From Magnetospirillum sp. SS-4 (GTDB lineage Bacteria; Pseudomonadota; Alphaproteobacteria; Rhodospirillales; Magnetospirillaceae): 64,000 bases of DNA. The stretch is taken from NCBI RefSeq assembly GCF_902729425.1, contig NZ_CACVCH010000001.1, positions 69,501 to 133,500 of the forward strand. The letters run 5' to 3'. The notes under the pieces were generated by a model that was not told where the DNA came from, searched no databases, and worked only from the letters and a program-made list of their open reading frames with translations. Of the stretch, positions 26,334 through 35,081 are shown one piece after another. The stretch's first letter is position 1, and each line of letters begins with the position of its first letter. Made by a program: the position numbers and the translations under genes.

Positions 26334-27109
26334 TCCTGGAAGCCCGGGGACTGAGCTTCGACTATCCCGGCGGCGTCGCCGCCCTCGACCGCCTCGACCT
26401 CGGCATCCGGCGGGGCCGCAAGCTGGCGGTGCTGGGCCCCAACGGCGCCGGCAAGTCCACCGTGCTGCTGCACCTCAACGGCACCTTGCGCCCCCGGTCC
26501 GGGCGGGTGCTGCTGGACGGGGTCGAGACCGCCTATTCCCGCGCCGGCCTGACCCGATGGCGCCGTCGCGTCGGCCTGGTGCTGCAAGAGCCCGACGACC
26601 AACTGTTCGCCGCCACCGTGGCCGAGGACGTCTCGTTCGGACCACTCAATCTCGGCCTGGGCGAGGCCACGACCCGCCAGCGGGTGGACGAGGCGCTGGC
26701 GGCGCTGGGGATCGGCGACCTGGCCGACCGCGCCACCCATATGCTGTCGTTCGGCCAGAAGAAGCGGGCCGCCATTGCCGGAGCCCTGGCCATGCGGCCC
26801 GAGGTGTTGCTGCTGGACGAACCGCTGGCCGGCCTCGACCGGCTGGGGGCCAGACGGCTGCTGGACGCCCTGGACCGGCTGGCGACGGCGGGAACCACCC
26901 TGGTGTTTTCCACCCACGACGTCGATCTGGCCTGGGACTTCGCCGACGACGTGGCGCTGTTCGCTGCCGGCCGGGTGGCCCGGAGCGGACCGGCGGCCGA
27001 AGTGCTGGCGGACCGGGAAGCGCTGGCACAGGCGGGGCTGGAGCCGCCGCTGCTGCTGGAACTGGGCGTCCGGACGCGGGAAGAGGCGCTGGCCCGCTGG
27101 CGATCGTGA
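26321..27109 (+). CDS. cbiO: Cobalt ECF transporter ATPase CbiO
   Basis: This 262-residue ATPase has Walker A GPNGAGKST, Q-loop QEPDDQLFAATV (the DDQLF segment is typical of ECF ATPases), signature LSFGQKKRAAIAGAL and Walker B VLLLDEPLAGLD, with the switch His in STHDVD. The start is a GTG at 26321 inside the cbiQ 3' end (VAELILEARGLSF). It is the last gene of the riboswitch-controlled cassette; a 72-bp gap follows before the carbonic anhydrase. Confidence 0.94.
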   Translation: MAELILEARGLSFDYPGGVAALDRLDLGIRRGRKLAVLGPNGAGKSTVLLHLNGTLRPRSGRVLLDGVETAYSRAGLTRWRRRVGLVLQEPDDQLFAATVAEDVSFGPLNLGLGEATTRQRVDEALAALGIGDLADRATHMLSFGQKKRAAIAGALAMRPEVLLLDEPLAGLDRLGARRLLDALDRLATAGTTLVFSTHDVDLAWDFADDVALFAAGRVARSGPAAEVLADREALAQAGLEPPLLLELGVRTREEALARWRS

Positions 27110-27181
27110 AGATCGTGGACGCCTTCCGGCTTCCAAGATAGGCTGATCATTAATCATCATTCCAATGTGGGAGGATTGCCC

Positions 27182-27952
27182 TTGGACCGTCGCTCGTTCC
27201 TCCATCGCGCCGCCGGAGCCGCCTGTCTGTGCGGCGCCGCCGGGGGCGGCATCGGCCAGGCCATCGCCGGGGAAGGCGCCCACTGGACCTATGGCGGCCA
27301 TGGCGGTCCCAAGGAATGGGGCGGCCTGTCGCCGGACTATGCCGCCTGTTCCATGGGCCGGGAACAATCTCCCGTCGACCTTGCCAGCCCCACCGCCGCC
27401 ATCATGGGCGACCCGGTGCCGGCGTGGCGGCCGCTGCCGCTCAAGGTGTCCAACAACGGCCACACCATCCAGGCCGACTGCGCCGACGGCGGCACCCTGA
27501 CGCTGGATGGCAAGTCCTACGCCCTGCTCCAGTTCCATTTCCATTACCCCAGCGAACACACCGTCGACGGCGCCAGTTTCGACATGGAATGTCACTTCGT
27601 CCACAAGGCGGCCGACGGCGGCCTGGCGGTGCTGGGCGTCATGATCGCCAAGGGCGCCGCCAATCCGGCGCTGGAAGCCATCTGGCAGGTGATGCCGGCC
27701 AAGGGCGGCGAGACCGTCAATGCCGGCGGCACGTTCGACCCCGCCACCATGCTGCCCGCCGACAAGGTCAGCTTCCGCTATGCCGGATCGCTGACCACGC
27801 CGCCCTGCACCGAGGTCGTGCAGTGGGTGGTCTACCGCCAGGGAATCACCGCCTCGGCCGAACAGATCGCGCGCTTCGCCGCGCTGTTTCCCAACAATGC
27901 GCGGCCGATTCAGCCGCTCAACCGCCGCAAGCTGTTGCTGGACGTCCTGTGA
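27182..27952 (+). CDS. Periplasmic alpha-type carbonic anhydrase, Tat-exported
   Basis: This enzyme interconverts CO2 and bicarbonate outside the cytoplasm. Counted from TTG 27182 it has 256 residues. The zinc ligands are His119 and His121 in QFHFHYPSEH and His138 in ECHFVHK; SLTTPPCTE holds the Thr gate. The N-terminus DRRSFLHRAAGAACLCG looks like a twin-arginine signal. GGGAGGA at 27169-27175 has good spacing to a TTG at 27182 but overlaps an upstream in-frame GTG at 27167, so the TTG is preferred. It may be transcribed with the lipoprotein and xerD downstream. Its placement beside cobalt uptake is probably incidental. Confidence 0.9.
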   Translation: MDRRSFLHRAAGAACLCGAAGGGIGQAIAGEGAHWTYGGHGGPKEWGGLSPDYAACSMGREQSPVDLASPTAAIMGDPVPAWRPLPLKVSNNGHTIQADCADGGTLTLDGKSYALLQFHFHYPSEHTVDGASFDMECHFVHKAADGGLAVLGVMIAKGAANPALEAIWQVMPAKGGETVNAGGTFDPATMLPADKVSFRYAGSLTTPPCTEVVQWVVYRQGITASAEQIARFAALFPNNARPIQPLNRRKLLLDVL

Positions 27953-27960
27953 GGAGCGTC

Positions 27961-28740
27961 ATGCCCAGATTCCATTCCCTGTCGCTGGCCGGCCTGCTGC
28001 TGCTGGGGGCCTGCGCCGCCGGTCCGGAAACCATGACGGCCGGGCCGGGCGCGGCGTCGGGCGGTATCTGGATCGTCACCGACGCCTTTCCCGCCGGGGC
28101 GGTGACCGACGCCGCCTCGGTACCACGCGGCCAGCGGGTCCGCCTGGACGCGGCCGTGGCCGGCGATCCGGCCGGCCGGATCTGCCCCTGGCCGGAGTAC
28201 GGCGAGAGCCGGACCCGACTGGGCGACGCGCTGGGCGCCGCCCGGTCGGGCGGCGAACTGGACCGCGAGGTCGTGGTGCTGGAGGTGCGCTGCGCCGGCC
28301 AACGCTTCGCCCGCTATGCCGTCCAGCCCGATGGCAGTCTGCTTCACCGCCACGGCCCCTGGCTGCTGCGGCTGGAACACGGCGAGAAATTGGCCGGCGA
28401 CCCCGCCCCCATGACTCTGGAAGCGCCAATGCCGACGCCGCCGGCCACCGCCTCGCCACCGCCGCCCATGGCCGAGATCCATGCCCCGCCGCCGCCCGTC
28501 CTGGTCTATCTCGCCTCCTATCGCACCGAGGTCTGGGCCAGAAAGGGCTGGACGGTCCTGGCGGCTGGATCGGCCGGCCTCAGGGGGCTGGAGCCGGTCA
28601 CCCGCGAAGTCGAGATCAAGGGCAAGGGCAAGTTCGTCCGCCTGTTCGCCCCCGCTCCGGACGCCGCCGCAGGCAAGGCCATCTGCAAGGACCTGGGCAA
28701 GGTCATCGGCGAATGCGGAGCCGCCGGCCGGGAGAAGTGA
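27961..28740 (+). CDS. Lipoprotein with SPOR-like C-terminus
   Basis: The function of this 259-residue protein is unknown. A lipoprotein signal ends in LLLLGAC with the acylated Cys18. A proline-rich linker (about 155-182, PTPPATASPPPP) separates an unrecognised N-terminal domain from a C-terminal stretch. That stretch (VLVYLASYRTEVWARKGWTV and later KGKGKFVRLFA, AICKDLG) has the beta-alpha-beta pattern of SPOR peptidoglycan-binding domains. It follows the carbonic anhydrase by 8 bp with GAGGAG, and its TGA overlaps the xerD ATG. The SPOR assignment is a pattern judgement, not certain. Confidence 0.7.
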   Translation: MPRFHSLSLAGLLLLGACAAGPETMTAGPGAASGGIWIVTDAFPAGAVTDAASVPRGQRVRLDAAVAGDPAGRICPWPEYGESRTRLGDALGAARSGGELDREVVVLEVRCAGQRFARYAVQPDGSLLHRHGPWLLRLEHGEKLAGDPAPMTLEAPMPTPPATASPPPPMAEIHAPPPPVLVYLASYRTEVWARKGWTVLAAGSAGLRGLEPVTREVEIKGKGKFVRLFAPAPDAAAGKAICKDLGKVIGECGAAGREK

Positions 28741-29657
28741 TGTCCCGCCACGTTGAATCCTTCCTGGAGATGATGGCGGCGGAGCGGGGCGCCGCGGCCA
28801 ACACCCTGGACGCCTATCGCCGCGACCTCGACGATCTGGCGGATTTCCTGGCAAGGCGCGGCCGTAACGTGACCGATGCCGATGCCGCGGCTATCCGCGA
28901 CTGGCTGTCGGCCCAGGCCGCCGCCGGCATGGCGCCCCGGACCCAGGCACGGCGGCTGTCCTGCATCCGCCAGTTCTACCTTTTCCTGTTCGCCGAGAGA
29001 ATCCGCGCCGACGATCCCACCTCCAACCTGGACGCGCCTCGCCTGGGCAAGCCCTTGCCCAAACATCTCGGTACCGACGAGGTCGCGAAGCTGCTGGATG
29101 CCGCCCGAGCCCTCGACGGCGAGGATGGAATCCTGATGACCGCCCTGCTGGAGACCCTGTACGCCACCGGCATGCGGGTATCGGAACTGGTGTCGCTGCC
29201 CGCCGCCGCCGTCGCCCGCGACCCGGCGGTGCTGGTGGTCCGCGGCAAGGGCGACAAGGAACGCATGGTGCCGCTGTCCGATCCGGCGCGGGCGGCGCTG
29301 ATCGCCTGGCGTTCGGTCCGCGACGCCCCCCAGCCCGGAGGCAGGGCTTCGCGCTGGCTGTTTCCCTCCCACGGCAGGACGGGTCACCTGACCCGCTCGG
29401 GCTTCGCCAGGATGCTGGCCCGGGTCGCGGAAAAGGCCGGCCTGAACCTGGCGCGGGTGTCGCCGCATGTGCTGCGCCACTCCTTCGCCAGCCATCTGCT
29501 GGCCGGCGGGGCCGATCTGCGCAGCGTCCAGCAGATGCTGGGGCACGCCGACATCGCCACCACCGAGATCTACACTCACATCCTCGATGAACAGCGGATC
29601 AGGCTGGTTAACGACCATCACCCCCTCGCTAAATCGGCAAGTAAAGACTGCGAATAG
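28740..29657 (+). CDS. xerD: Tyrosine recombinase XerD
   Basis: XerD resolves chromosome dimers at dif with XerC. The 305-residue protein has the SAM-like N-terminal domain (SFLEMMAAERGAAANTLDAY) and the catalytic residues: Arg in YATGMRVSELV, Lys in GKGDKER, HVLRHSFASH, and Tyr in TTEIYTH. The length and LSCIRQFYLFLFAERIR favour XerD over XerC. It overlaps the lipoprotein stop by one base. It is a housekeeping recombinase, not an integrase of a mobile element. Confidence 0.92.
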   Translation: MSRHVESFLEMMAAERGAAANTLDAYRRDLDDLADFLARRGRNVTDADAAAIRDWLSAQAAAGMAPRTQARRLSCIRQFYLFLFAERIRADDPTSNLDAPRLGKPLPKHLGTDEVAKLLDAARALDGEDGILMTALLETLYATGMRVSELVSLPAAAVARDPAVLVVRGKGDKERMVPLSDPARAALIAWRSVRDAPQPGGRASRWLFPSHGRTGHLTRSGFARMLARVAEKAGLNLARVSPHVLRHSFASHLLAGGADLRSVQQMLGHADIATTEIYTHILDEQRIRLVNDHHPLAKSASKDCE

Positions 29658-29840
29658 CATCCTGGGAGGGAATGGCCGACCACGCGCCACCTCAAAACGG
29701 GATCGGCCGCTTATCTTTCGATAAGGATTTCCACGTATCCGGCATGTCGGCAGTTGACAGCCCCCCATCCCTTACCCCAGCTATGACTCTGGTCGAAGGA
29801 TATAAGTCGGGATTGGGGAACACTGGGGGATGATGCGTCC

Positions 29841-30071
29841 ATGACCGGGGATGAACTTGCCGAATCGTTGCTGCGGCTGGGCCTGTCCCAGGCTGCCCTG
29901 GCGCGGTTGCTCGACGATCTGGGCGAGCGCCAGCCGGCGCCGACCACGGTCTGGCGCTGGGTTGACGGACGCTCGCGCGTTCCGGTGGGGGTGGGGGCCC
30001 TGCTGCGGCTGATGGAGCAACTGCCCGAGGACATGCGCCTTCAACTGATCCGCAAGGCGCTGCGGGCCTGA
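29841..30071 (+). CDS. Small helix-turn-helix (XRE-like) protein
   Basis: This 76-residue protein has a probable helix-turn-helix: LLRLGLSQAALARLLDDLG and then TTVWRWVDGRSRVPVGV, resembling Cro/XRE DNA-binding proteins. There is no other domain. It stands alone between xerD and the convergent PBP gene. It could be a phage-derived regulator or a host one. Its target is unknown. Confidence 0.65.
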   Translation: MTGDELAESLLRLGLSQAALARLLDDLGERQPAPTTVWRWVDGRSRVPVGVGALLRLMEQLPEDMRLQLIRKALRA

Positions 30072-30092
30072 GGCCTGGGCCTTAGCTGCCTG

Positions 30093-32165
30093 CTAACGCC
30101 CAAAGATGCCCTTCAGCAGGTCGTCGATGACGCCACCGATGCCGCGCACCGCCTCGGCGGCGCCGGAGGCGATCTCTCCGGCGATATCGGGGGAATCGTC
30201 GGACGGCGTCGGCGGCTCCGCCGAGGGCAGGGCGTGGACCGGCAAGCCCTTGTGGGCGGCGGTCATCACCTGCTTCCACAATTGGGCCGGCAGCCCGCCG
30301 CCGGTGACCTTCCTCATCTCGACACGGTAGTCGTCGTTGCCCATCCACACGCCGGCGACATAATCGGCAGTGAAGCCCATGAACCAGGCGTCGCGGTAAT
30401 CCTGGGTAGTGCCGGTCTTGCCGGCGGCGGGACGGTCCAGCCGCGCCGCCTTGCCCGAGCCGCCGGCGATCACCGCGCCCATCATGTCGTGCATGCGGGC
30501 CAGGACATCGGGCGAGATCACCCGGCCAAAGCCGCCGCCACCGCGCTGATACAGCACACGGCCCGAGGAATCGGTGATCTGGGCGACGGCGTGGGCGCCT
30601 ACTCCGATGCCGCCATTGGCCAGGGCGGCATAGGCGGTGGTCAGTTCGACCAGCGTCACCTCGCTGGTGCCCAGCGCCAGACTGGCATTGTCGGTCAGGC
30701 TGGAGGAAATGCCCAGCTTGCGGGCGGTGGCGATCACCCGCCCCGGCCCCACGTCCTCGATCAGGCGGATCGCCACGGTATTGACCGATTCGGCCAGGGC
30801 CTGGCGCAGGGTGATGGGGCCGAGATACTTGCCGGTGTAATTGCCCGGATTCCAGTTGCCCCGCTTGATGGGGGCATCCTCCCACAGATCGTCGGGAGCG
30901 TGCCCCTTCTCCATGGCCGCCAGATAGACGAACGGCTTGAAGGCCGATCCCGGCTGGCGCAGCCCCTGGGCGGCGCGATTGAACTGGCTGTCGTCGTAAT
31001 CCTTGCCGCCGGCCATCACCCGGACGGCGCCGTCATGGGTCATGACCACCACGGCGCCCTGCCCCACCCGGGCCTTGGCCCCCGGTCCGTTCAGCATGGC
31101 GGCCAGGCTGGCCTCGACCTTGCGTTGCAGGGCGATGTCCAACGTGGTCCGCACCACGATGTCCTTGCCGGCGACCTCGCCGAACTGATCGAGCTGGCCC
31201 ATCACCCAATCGGCGAAGTAGCGGCCGGTGGGCGGCGGCCGGTGGATCATCTGCGAGGCGCCGGTGACCTGGACGGTGTCAGCGGTCTTCTGGTCGATAT
31301 AGCCGGCCTTGACCATGTTGGCCAGCACGTCGGCGGTGCGCCTGCGCGAGGCCTCGGGATCGTTGAGCGGACTGTAGCGCGACGGCGCCTTCAGCAGGCC
31401 GGCGATGACGGCGGCCTGATAGAGGTCGACCTTGCGGGCGGATACGTCGAAATAGCGGCGGGCGGCCGCGTCGACGCCGAAGGTTCCCGATCCCAGATAG
31501 ACGCGGTTGAGATACAGCGTCAAAATCTGTTCCTTGGTGAAGCGCTTTTCCAGCCACAGCGCCATCAGCAGTTCCTGAACCTTGCGCTTCAGGGTGCGGT
31601 CGGGAGTCAGGAACAGGTTCTTGGCCAGTTGCTGAGTGATGGTGGAGCCGCCCTGCACCGTGTGGCCGGCCCTGAGATTGCTGTAGAGGGCGCGGGCCAG
31701 GCCGATGGGGTCGAAACCCCAGTGGCTGAAGAACCGCCGATCCTCGGTCGCCAGCACAGCCTGGGCGATGAAGGGGGATATCTCGCCCAGGTCCAGGGTC
31801 TCGCCGTACAGGTCGCCATAGGCGGCGAATACCTCGCCGTCGGCGGCCTGGAAGACCACGCTGGGGCGCCGGCTGGTGGCGGTCATCTTGTCGATGTCGG
31901 GCAGGTCGAGGGCGTAATAGGCGACCACGCCGCCCAGGCCGACGCCGACCCAGATGGACAGGGTCAGCCCCCACATCAGCAGCCGCCTGGCCCAGTTCCG
32001 GCCGCCCTTGCCGCCACCCGGGCGCCTTGGCTCCCTGGCCGGCTTGCGGGCCGGTGGACGGGGCGGGGGGGCGGCATCGCCACCGGCCCTCAGCCGGTCG
32101 GACGGATCGACGGAGAGCCTGAACGGATTGGCGCCGCGCTTGGGGCGGGAGGGAGGAGCGGTCAT
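30093..32165 (-). CDS. mrcA: Class A penicillin-binding protein 1A
   Basis: This 690-residue bifunctional peptidoglycan synthase has a basic cytoplasmic N-terminus with a proline/arginine-rich stretch. One membrane helix follows (about 65-87). The glycosyltransferase domain (EDRRFFSHWG, GGSTITQQLAKN) comes next. The transpeptidase domain has GSAFKPF (active Ser), SVN and GKTGTTQD. It lacks the long insert seen in some PBP1A proteins, so it could be named PbpC/PBP1-like; the domain content is certain. It is convergent with the small HTH gene. Confidence 0.9.
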   Translation of the reverse strand: MTAPPSRPKRGANPFRLSVDPSDRLRAGGDAAPPPRPPARKPAREPRRPGGGKGGRNWARRLLMWGLTLSIWVGVGLGGVVAYYALDLPDIDKMTATSRRPSVVFQAADGEVFAAYGDLYGETLDLGEISPFIAQAVLATEDRRFFSHWGFDPIGLARALYSNLRAGHTVQGGSTITQQLAKNLFLTPDRTLKRKVQELLMALWLEKRFTKEQILTLYLNRVYLGSGTFGVDAAARRYFDVSARKVDLYQAAVIAGLLKAPSRYSPLNDPEASRRRTADVLANMVKAGYIDQKTADTVQVTGASQMIHRPPPTGRYFADWVMGQLDQFGEVAGKDIVVRTTLDIALQRKVEASLAAMLNGPGAKARVGQGAVVVMTHDGAVRVMAGGKDYDDSQFNRAAQGLRQPGSAFKPFVYLAAMEKGHAPDDLWEDAPIKRGNWNPGNYTGKYLGPITLRQALAESVNTVAIRLIEDVGPGRVIATARKLGISSSLTDNASLALGTSEVTLVELTTAYAALANGGIGVGAHAVAQITDSSGRVLYQRGGGGFGRVISPDVLARMHDMMGAVIAGGSGKAARLDRPAAGKTGTTQDYRDAWFMGFTADYVAGVWMGNDDYRVEMRKVTGGGLPAQLWKQVMTAAHKGLPVHALPSAEPPTPSDDSPDIAGEIASGAAEAVRGIGGVIDDLLKGIFGR

Positions 32166-32261
32166 CCGCGCTATCTACCACAACACCGGCTTCGGTCGGA
32201 ACTGGCAACCTCGCGACATTGGTTGTAAACTGTCGGCCCCGCCGTTCACGAGGAAAGCATA

Positions 32262-32465
32262 ATGGAAGCCCTGTCGGTCGCGATTCCCACCGAACTGAAG
32301 CAACGGCTGGAGGCGCTGGCTGCCGAGACCGGGCAGAGCCTGGAGGAGTGCCTGCTGGTGGCGGTCCAGGAATACGTGGAAAACTGGGAAACCCATCTGT
32401 CCGACGTCCACCAGATCGACGAGCACGAGGCCCGCGCCGTCCTCAAGGCTGCCGTCAACGAATAG
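32262..32465 (+). CDS. Small ribbon-helix-helix protein
   Basis: This 67-residue protein has SVAIPTELKQRLEALAAETG followed by SLEECLLVAVQEYVENWETH, the beta strand and two helices of a CopG/Arc-type repressor. GAGGAA lies 7 nt before the ATG. Such proteins may be antitoxins, but no toxin gene follows: the next gene is a convergent adenosyltransferase. The upstream 96 bp is shared with the divergent PBP gene. Confidence 0.7.
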   Translation: MEALSVAIPTELKQRLEALAAETGQSLEECLLVAVQEYVENWETHLSDVHQIDEHEARAVLKAAVNE

Positions 32466-32474
32466 ACGGCCGCC

Positions 32475-33041
32475 TCAGCGACCGCCGCCCGGCACCCACA
32501 AGATGTCTGCCCGCCCGTGGTCGTTGGCGACGCGGGCCAGCACGAACAGAAGGTCCGACAGGCGGTTGGCGTAGGCGATGGCGGCTGGGCTGACCGGTTC
32601 GACCTCGGCCAGGGCGGTCATCATCCGCTCGGCGCGGCGCACCACGGTACGGGCGTGGTGCAGGTGGGCGGCCAGCGCGCTCCCTCCCGGCAGGATGAAC
32701 GAGTTCAGCGGCGCCAGATGCTCGTTGGCGGCGTCGATCTCGGCTTCCAGACGGTCGACCTGGGCCTGGACGACGCGAAGACGGGCATCGGGCGCCTCGT
32801 CCCCGGCCGACGGCGTGCACAGGTCGGCGCCGAGATCGAACAGGTCGTTTTGCATCCGGGCCAGAGTCTCGGCCATCTTGCCCCCGGCGTGCAGACGCGC
32901 CAGGCCCAGCACGGCGTTGGCCTCGTCGACAGTGCCATAGGCCTCGACCCGGATGGCGTGCTTGTCGACGCGATCGCCATTGCCCAGGGAAGTCTTGCCC
33001 TTGTCGCCCGTCCGGGTATAGATGCGTGTCAGTCTGACCAT
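32475..33041 (-). CDS. Cob(I)alamin adenosyltransferase (PduO type)
   Basis: This enzyme transfers adenosine from ATP to cob(I)alamin. The 188-residue protein begins VRLTRIYTRTGDKGKTSLGNG, the PduO ATP-binding signature, and later has YGTVDEANAVLGLAR and SDLLFVLARVAN. It is unrelated to the CobA/CobO P-loop type. It is convergent with the ribbon-helix-helix gene. With the riboswitch-cbiMNQO cassette about 6 kb away it shows that this organism makes or remodels cobalamin. Confidence 0.94.
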   Translation of the reverse strand: MVRLTRIYTRTGDKGKTSLGNGDRVDKHAIRVEAYGTVDEANAVLGLARLHAGGKMAETLARMQNDLFDLGADLCTPSAGDEAPDARLRVVQAQVDRLEAEIDAANEHLAPLNSFILPGGSALAAHLHHARTVVRRAERMMTALAEVEPVSPAAIAYANRLSDLLFVLARVANDHGRADILWVPGGGR

Positions 33042-33135
33042 GGTCGAATTCCTTGTTCCGGCCGCCAAGGTTTATGGCACGGGCCGGGGCGAAATCTCTA
33101 TACTCTCGTGCGGCCATCACCCGGAACCCCTGCGC

Positions 33136-34239
33136 ATGCGCCTTTCCCCCATCATGAGCGGCTATATCGCGAAGCAATTCGCGGCGGCGTTCGCCGGGGT
33201 GCTGCTGGTGATCCTGGGTATGATCCTGCTGTTCGACCTGATCGAACTGATCCGGCGCGGCGCCGGACGGGCCGAGATGGGCATGGCCTCCATCATCGCG
33301 ATGGCGGTGCTGAAACTGCCGCAGATGCTCCATACCGTCCTGCCCTTCGCGGTGATGATCGGCGCCATGGTCAGCTTCTGGCGGCTGACCCGCACCCACG
33401 AACTGGTGGTGGCGCGCTCGTCCGGCATCTCGGTCTGGCAGTTCATCGCCCCGATCCTGGGCGTGTCGCTGGTGTTCGGCCTGTTCGAGATCACCGTGTT
33501 CAATCCGCTGGCGGCGGCCATGTACGGCCGGTTCGAGCGCATGCAGGACGAACTGATCCATAACCGCGCCACCGCCTTCGACCTGTCCGAGGTGGGGCTG
33601 TGGCTGCGCGAGCCCCACGACCAGGGCGAAATGGTGGTGCATTCCCAGGACGTCCGCCAGGAAGGCCTGACCCTGTTCCTCAAGGACGCCCAGATCTTCA
33701 TCTACGACCGCCCCGACCACTTCCAGCGCCGCATCAGCGCCGAGACCGCCACCCTGGTGGACGGCATGTTCGAGGCCCATCGCGCCTGGGTGATGGAGGC
33801 CGGCAAGCCCTCGGTGTTCATGGACAGCATGCGCATTCCGACCCAGCTCACCTTGGAACGCATCCACGACAATTTCGCCTCGCCGGAAACCCTGTCGTTC
33901 TGGGAACTTCCCGGCTTCATCCGCTTTTTCGAGCGGGCCGGCTTCACCGCCACCAAGCACCGCCTGTACCTGCAATCGCTTCTGGCCTCTCCGGTCCTGT
34001 ATTGCGGCATGGTCTTGCTGGCGGCCATCTTCTCGCTGCGGCCCAATGTCAGGGCGGGGGGACTGACCTCGCGGATCGCCGCCGGCATCGCCACCGGCTT
34101 CATCGTCTATTTCTTCTCCAAGGTGGTCTACGCCCTGGGCCTGTCCTCGACCCTGCCGCAATCCCTGGCTGCCTGGACGCCGGCCGTCTTCGCCGGGCTG
34201 GTCGGCATGGCCGGCCTGTTCCACCTGGAAGACGGCTGA
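33136..34239 (+). CDS. LptF/LptG-family lipopolysaccharide export permease
   Basis: This 367-residue protein has the YjgP/YjgQ layout: three N-terminal membrane helices (about 17-120), a periplasmic jellyroll-like domain (about 125-270), and three C-terminal helices. MLHTVLPFAVMIGAMVSFWRL and ELVVARSSGIS contain the coupling-helix region that docks on the LptB ATPase. The final segments resemble LptG. Its usual partner is not adjacent, so F versus G is not assigned. It is followed 2 bp later by a PAP2 phosphatase, consistent with an envelope-lipid role. Confidence 0.88.
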   Translation: MRLSPIMSGYIAKQFAAAFAGVLLVILGMILLFDLIELIRRGAGRAEMGMASIIAMAVLKLPQMLHTVLPFAVMIGAMVSFWRLTRTHELVVARSSGISVWQFIAPILGVSLVFGLFEITVFNPLAAAMYGRFERMQDELIHNRATAFDLSEVGLWLREPHDQGEMVVHSQDVRQEGLTLFLKDAQIFIYDRPDHFQRRISAETATLVDGMFEAHRAWVMEAGKPSVFMDSMRIPTQLTLERIHDNFASPETLSFWELPGFIRFFERAGFTATKHRLYLQSLLASPVLYCGMVLLAAIFSLRPNVRAGGLTSRIAAGIATGFIVYFFSKVVYALGLSSTLPQSLAAWTPAVFAGLVGMAGLFHLEDG

Positions 34240-34241
34240 CG

Positions 34242-34952
34242 ATGCTGTCGTCTCTGGAACGTCATCCCTGGCGATGGTCGCTGGCGGCGCTGGCGCCGCT
34301 GCTGCTGTTCCCCCAGATCGACATCTCGGTCTCCGCCCTGTTCTTCGAGCCGGAACGGCGCATCTTCGTGCTGCGCACCCATCCGGTCGGCGAATTCGTG
34401 CGCAAGATCCTGCCGATCTTCCTGTTCGCCCTGGCCGGGTTGACGGCGGCGGCGGGGGCGGTGGCCGCCTGGCGGCGGCGGTCGGTGCTGGGCGTCGACG
34501 GGCGGCGCGCCCTGTTCGTGCTGGCGGCGCTGGCGCTGGGACCGGGATTGGTGGTCAACCTGATCCTGAAGGACCACTGGGGACGGCCGCGCCCCTCCAC
34601 CATCGCCGAGTTCTCCGGCCCCAACCAATACGTGCCGCCATTCCTGCCGTCGTCACAATGCCTGGACAATTGTTCATTTCCATCGGGCCACGCGGCGCTG
34701 GGCTTCTGGGTGGTGGCCTTCGCCCTGCTGATTCCCCCCGCCTGGCGGCGGCGCGGCCTGCGGGCGGCGGTGGTGTTCGGCGCCCTGGTCGGGCTGGTCA
34801 GGATCGGCCAGGGCGGGCATTTCCTGTCGGATGTGCTGGTTTCAGGAATGATCGTGGTCGGACTGACCCTTTGGCTGCATGACCGGATGGTACCGGCCGA
34901 CCAGAACAAGACTCGCAAAAATAATCATCCCGAGCCGCCAGAATCTCCGTAA
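34242..34952 (+). CDS. PAP2-family membrane phosphatase
   Basis: This protein of 236 residues has about five or six helices. The three PAP2 motifs are visible: KDHWGRPRP, FPSGHAA and RIGQGGHFLSD. The family removes phosphate from lipid substrates such as undecaprenyl pyrophosphate or lipid A. A segment FEPERRIF after the first helix and QCLDNCSFPSGH resemble LpxE-like or YeiU-like enzymes. Its position directly after an Lpt permease favours a lipid A or lipid-carrier substrate, but the sequence does not settle it. Confidence 0.88.
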   Translation: MLSSLERHPWRWSLAALAPLLLFPQIDISVSALFFEPERRIFVLRTHPVGEFVRKILPIFLFALAGLTAAAGAVAAWRRRSVLGVDGRRALFVLAALALGPGLVVNLILKDHWGRPRPSTIAEFSGPNQYVPPFLPSSQCLDNCSFPSGHAALGFWVVAFALLIPPAWRRRGLRAAVVFGALVGLVRIGQGGHFLSDVLVSGMIVVGLTLWLHDRMVPADQNKTRKNNHPEPPESP

Positions 34953-35081
34953 CCCCCTAGCGGGGCAGCTTCACTTCGGGTAATGATATCCGTTCAGACT
35001 GACCTTGGCAGAACTGGCCGGGGGCGTCATGCCCTTCGCGTGGGCGCGGGGGATTTTGTTTACTTACGACGAGAACGACAC

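Noticed and set aside
28740-29657. XerD as a phage or island integrase
   Set aside because: Sequence features and length match housekeeping XerD, it lies in an operon with host genes, and no phage genes or attachment repeats are seen.
32262-32465. Toxin-antitoxin module with the ribbon-helix-helix protein as antitoxin
   Set aside because: No toxin-like gene is adjacent: the next gene is a convergent cobalamin adenosyltransferase and the upstream one is a divergent PBP.
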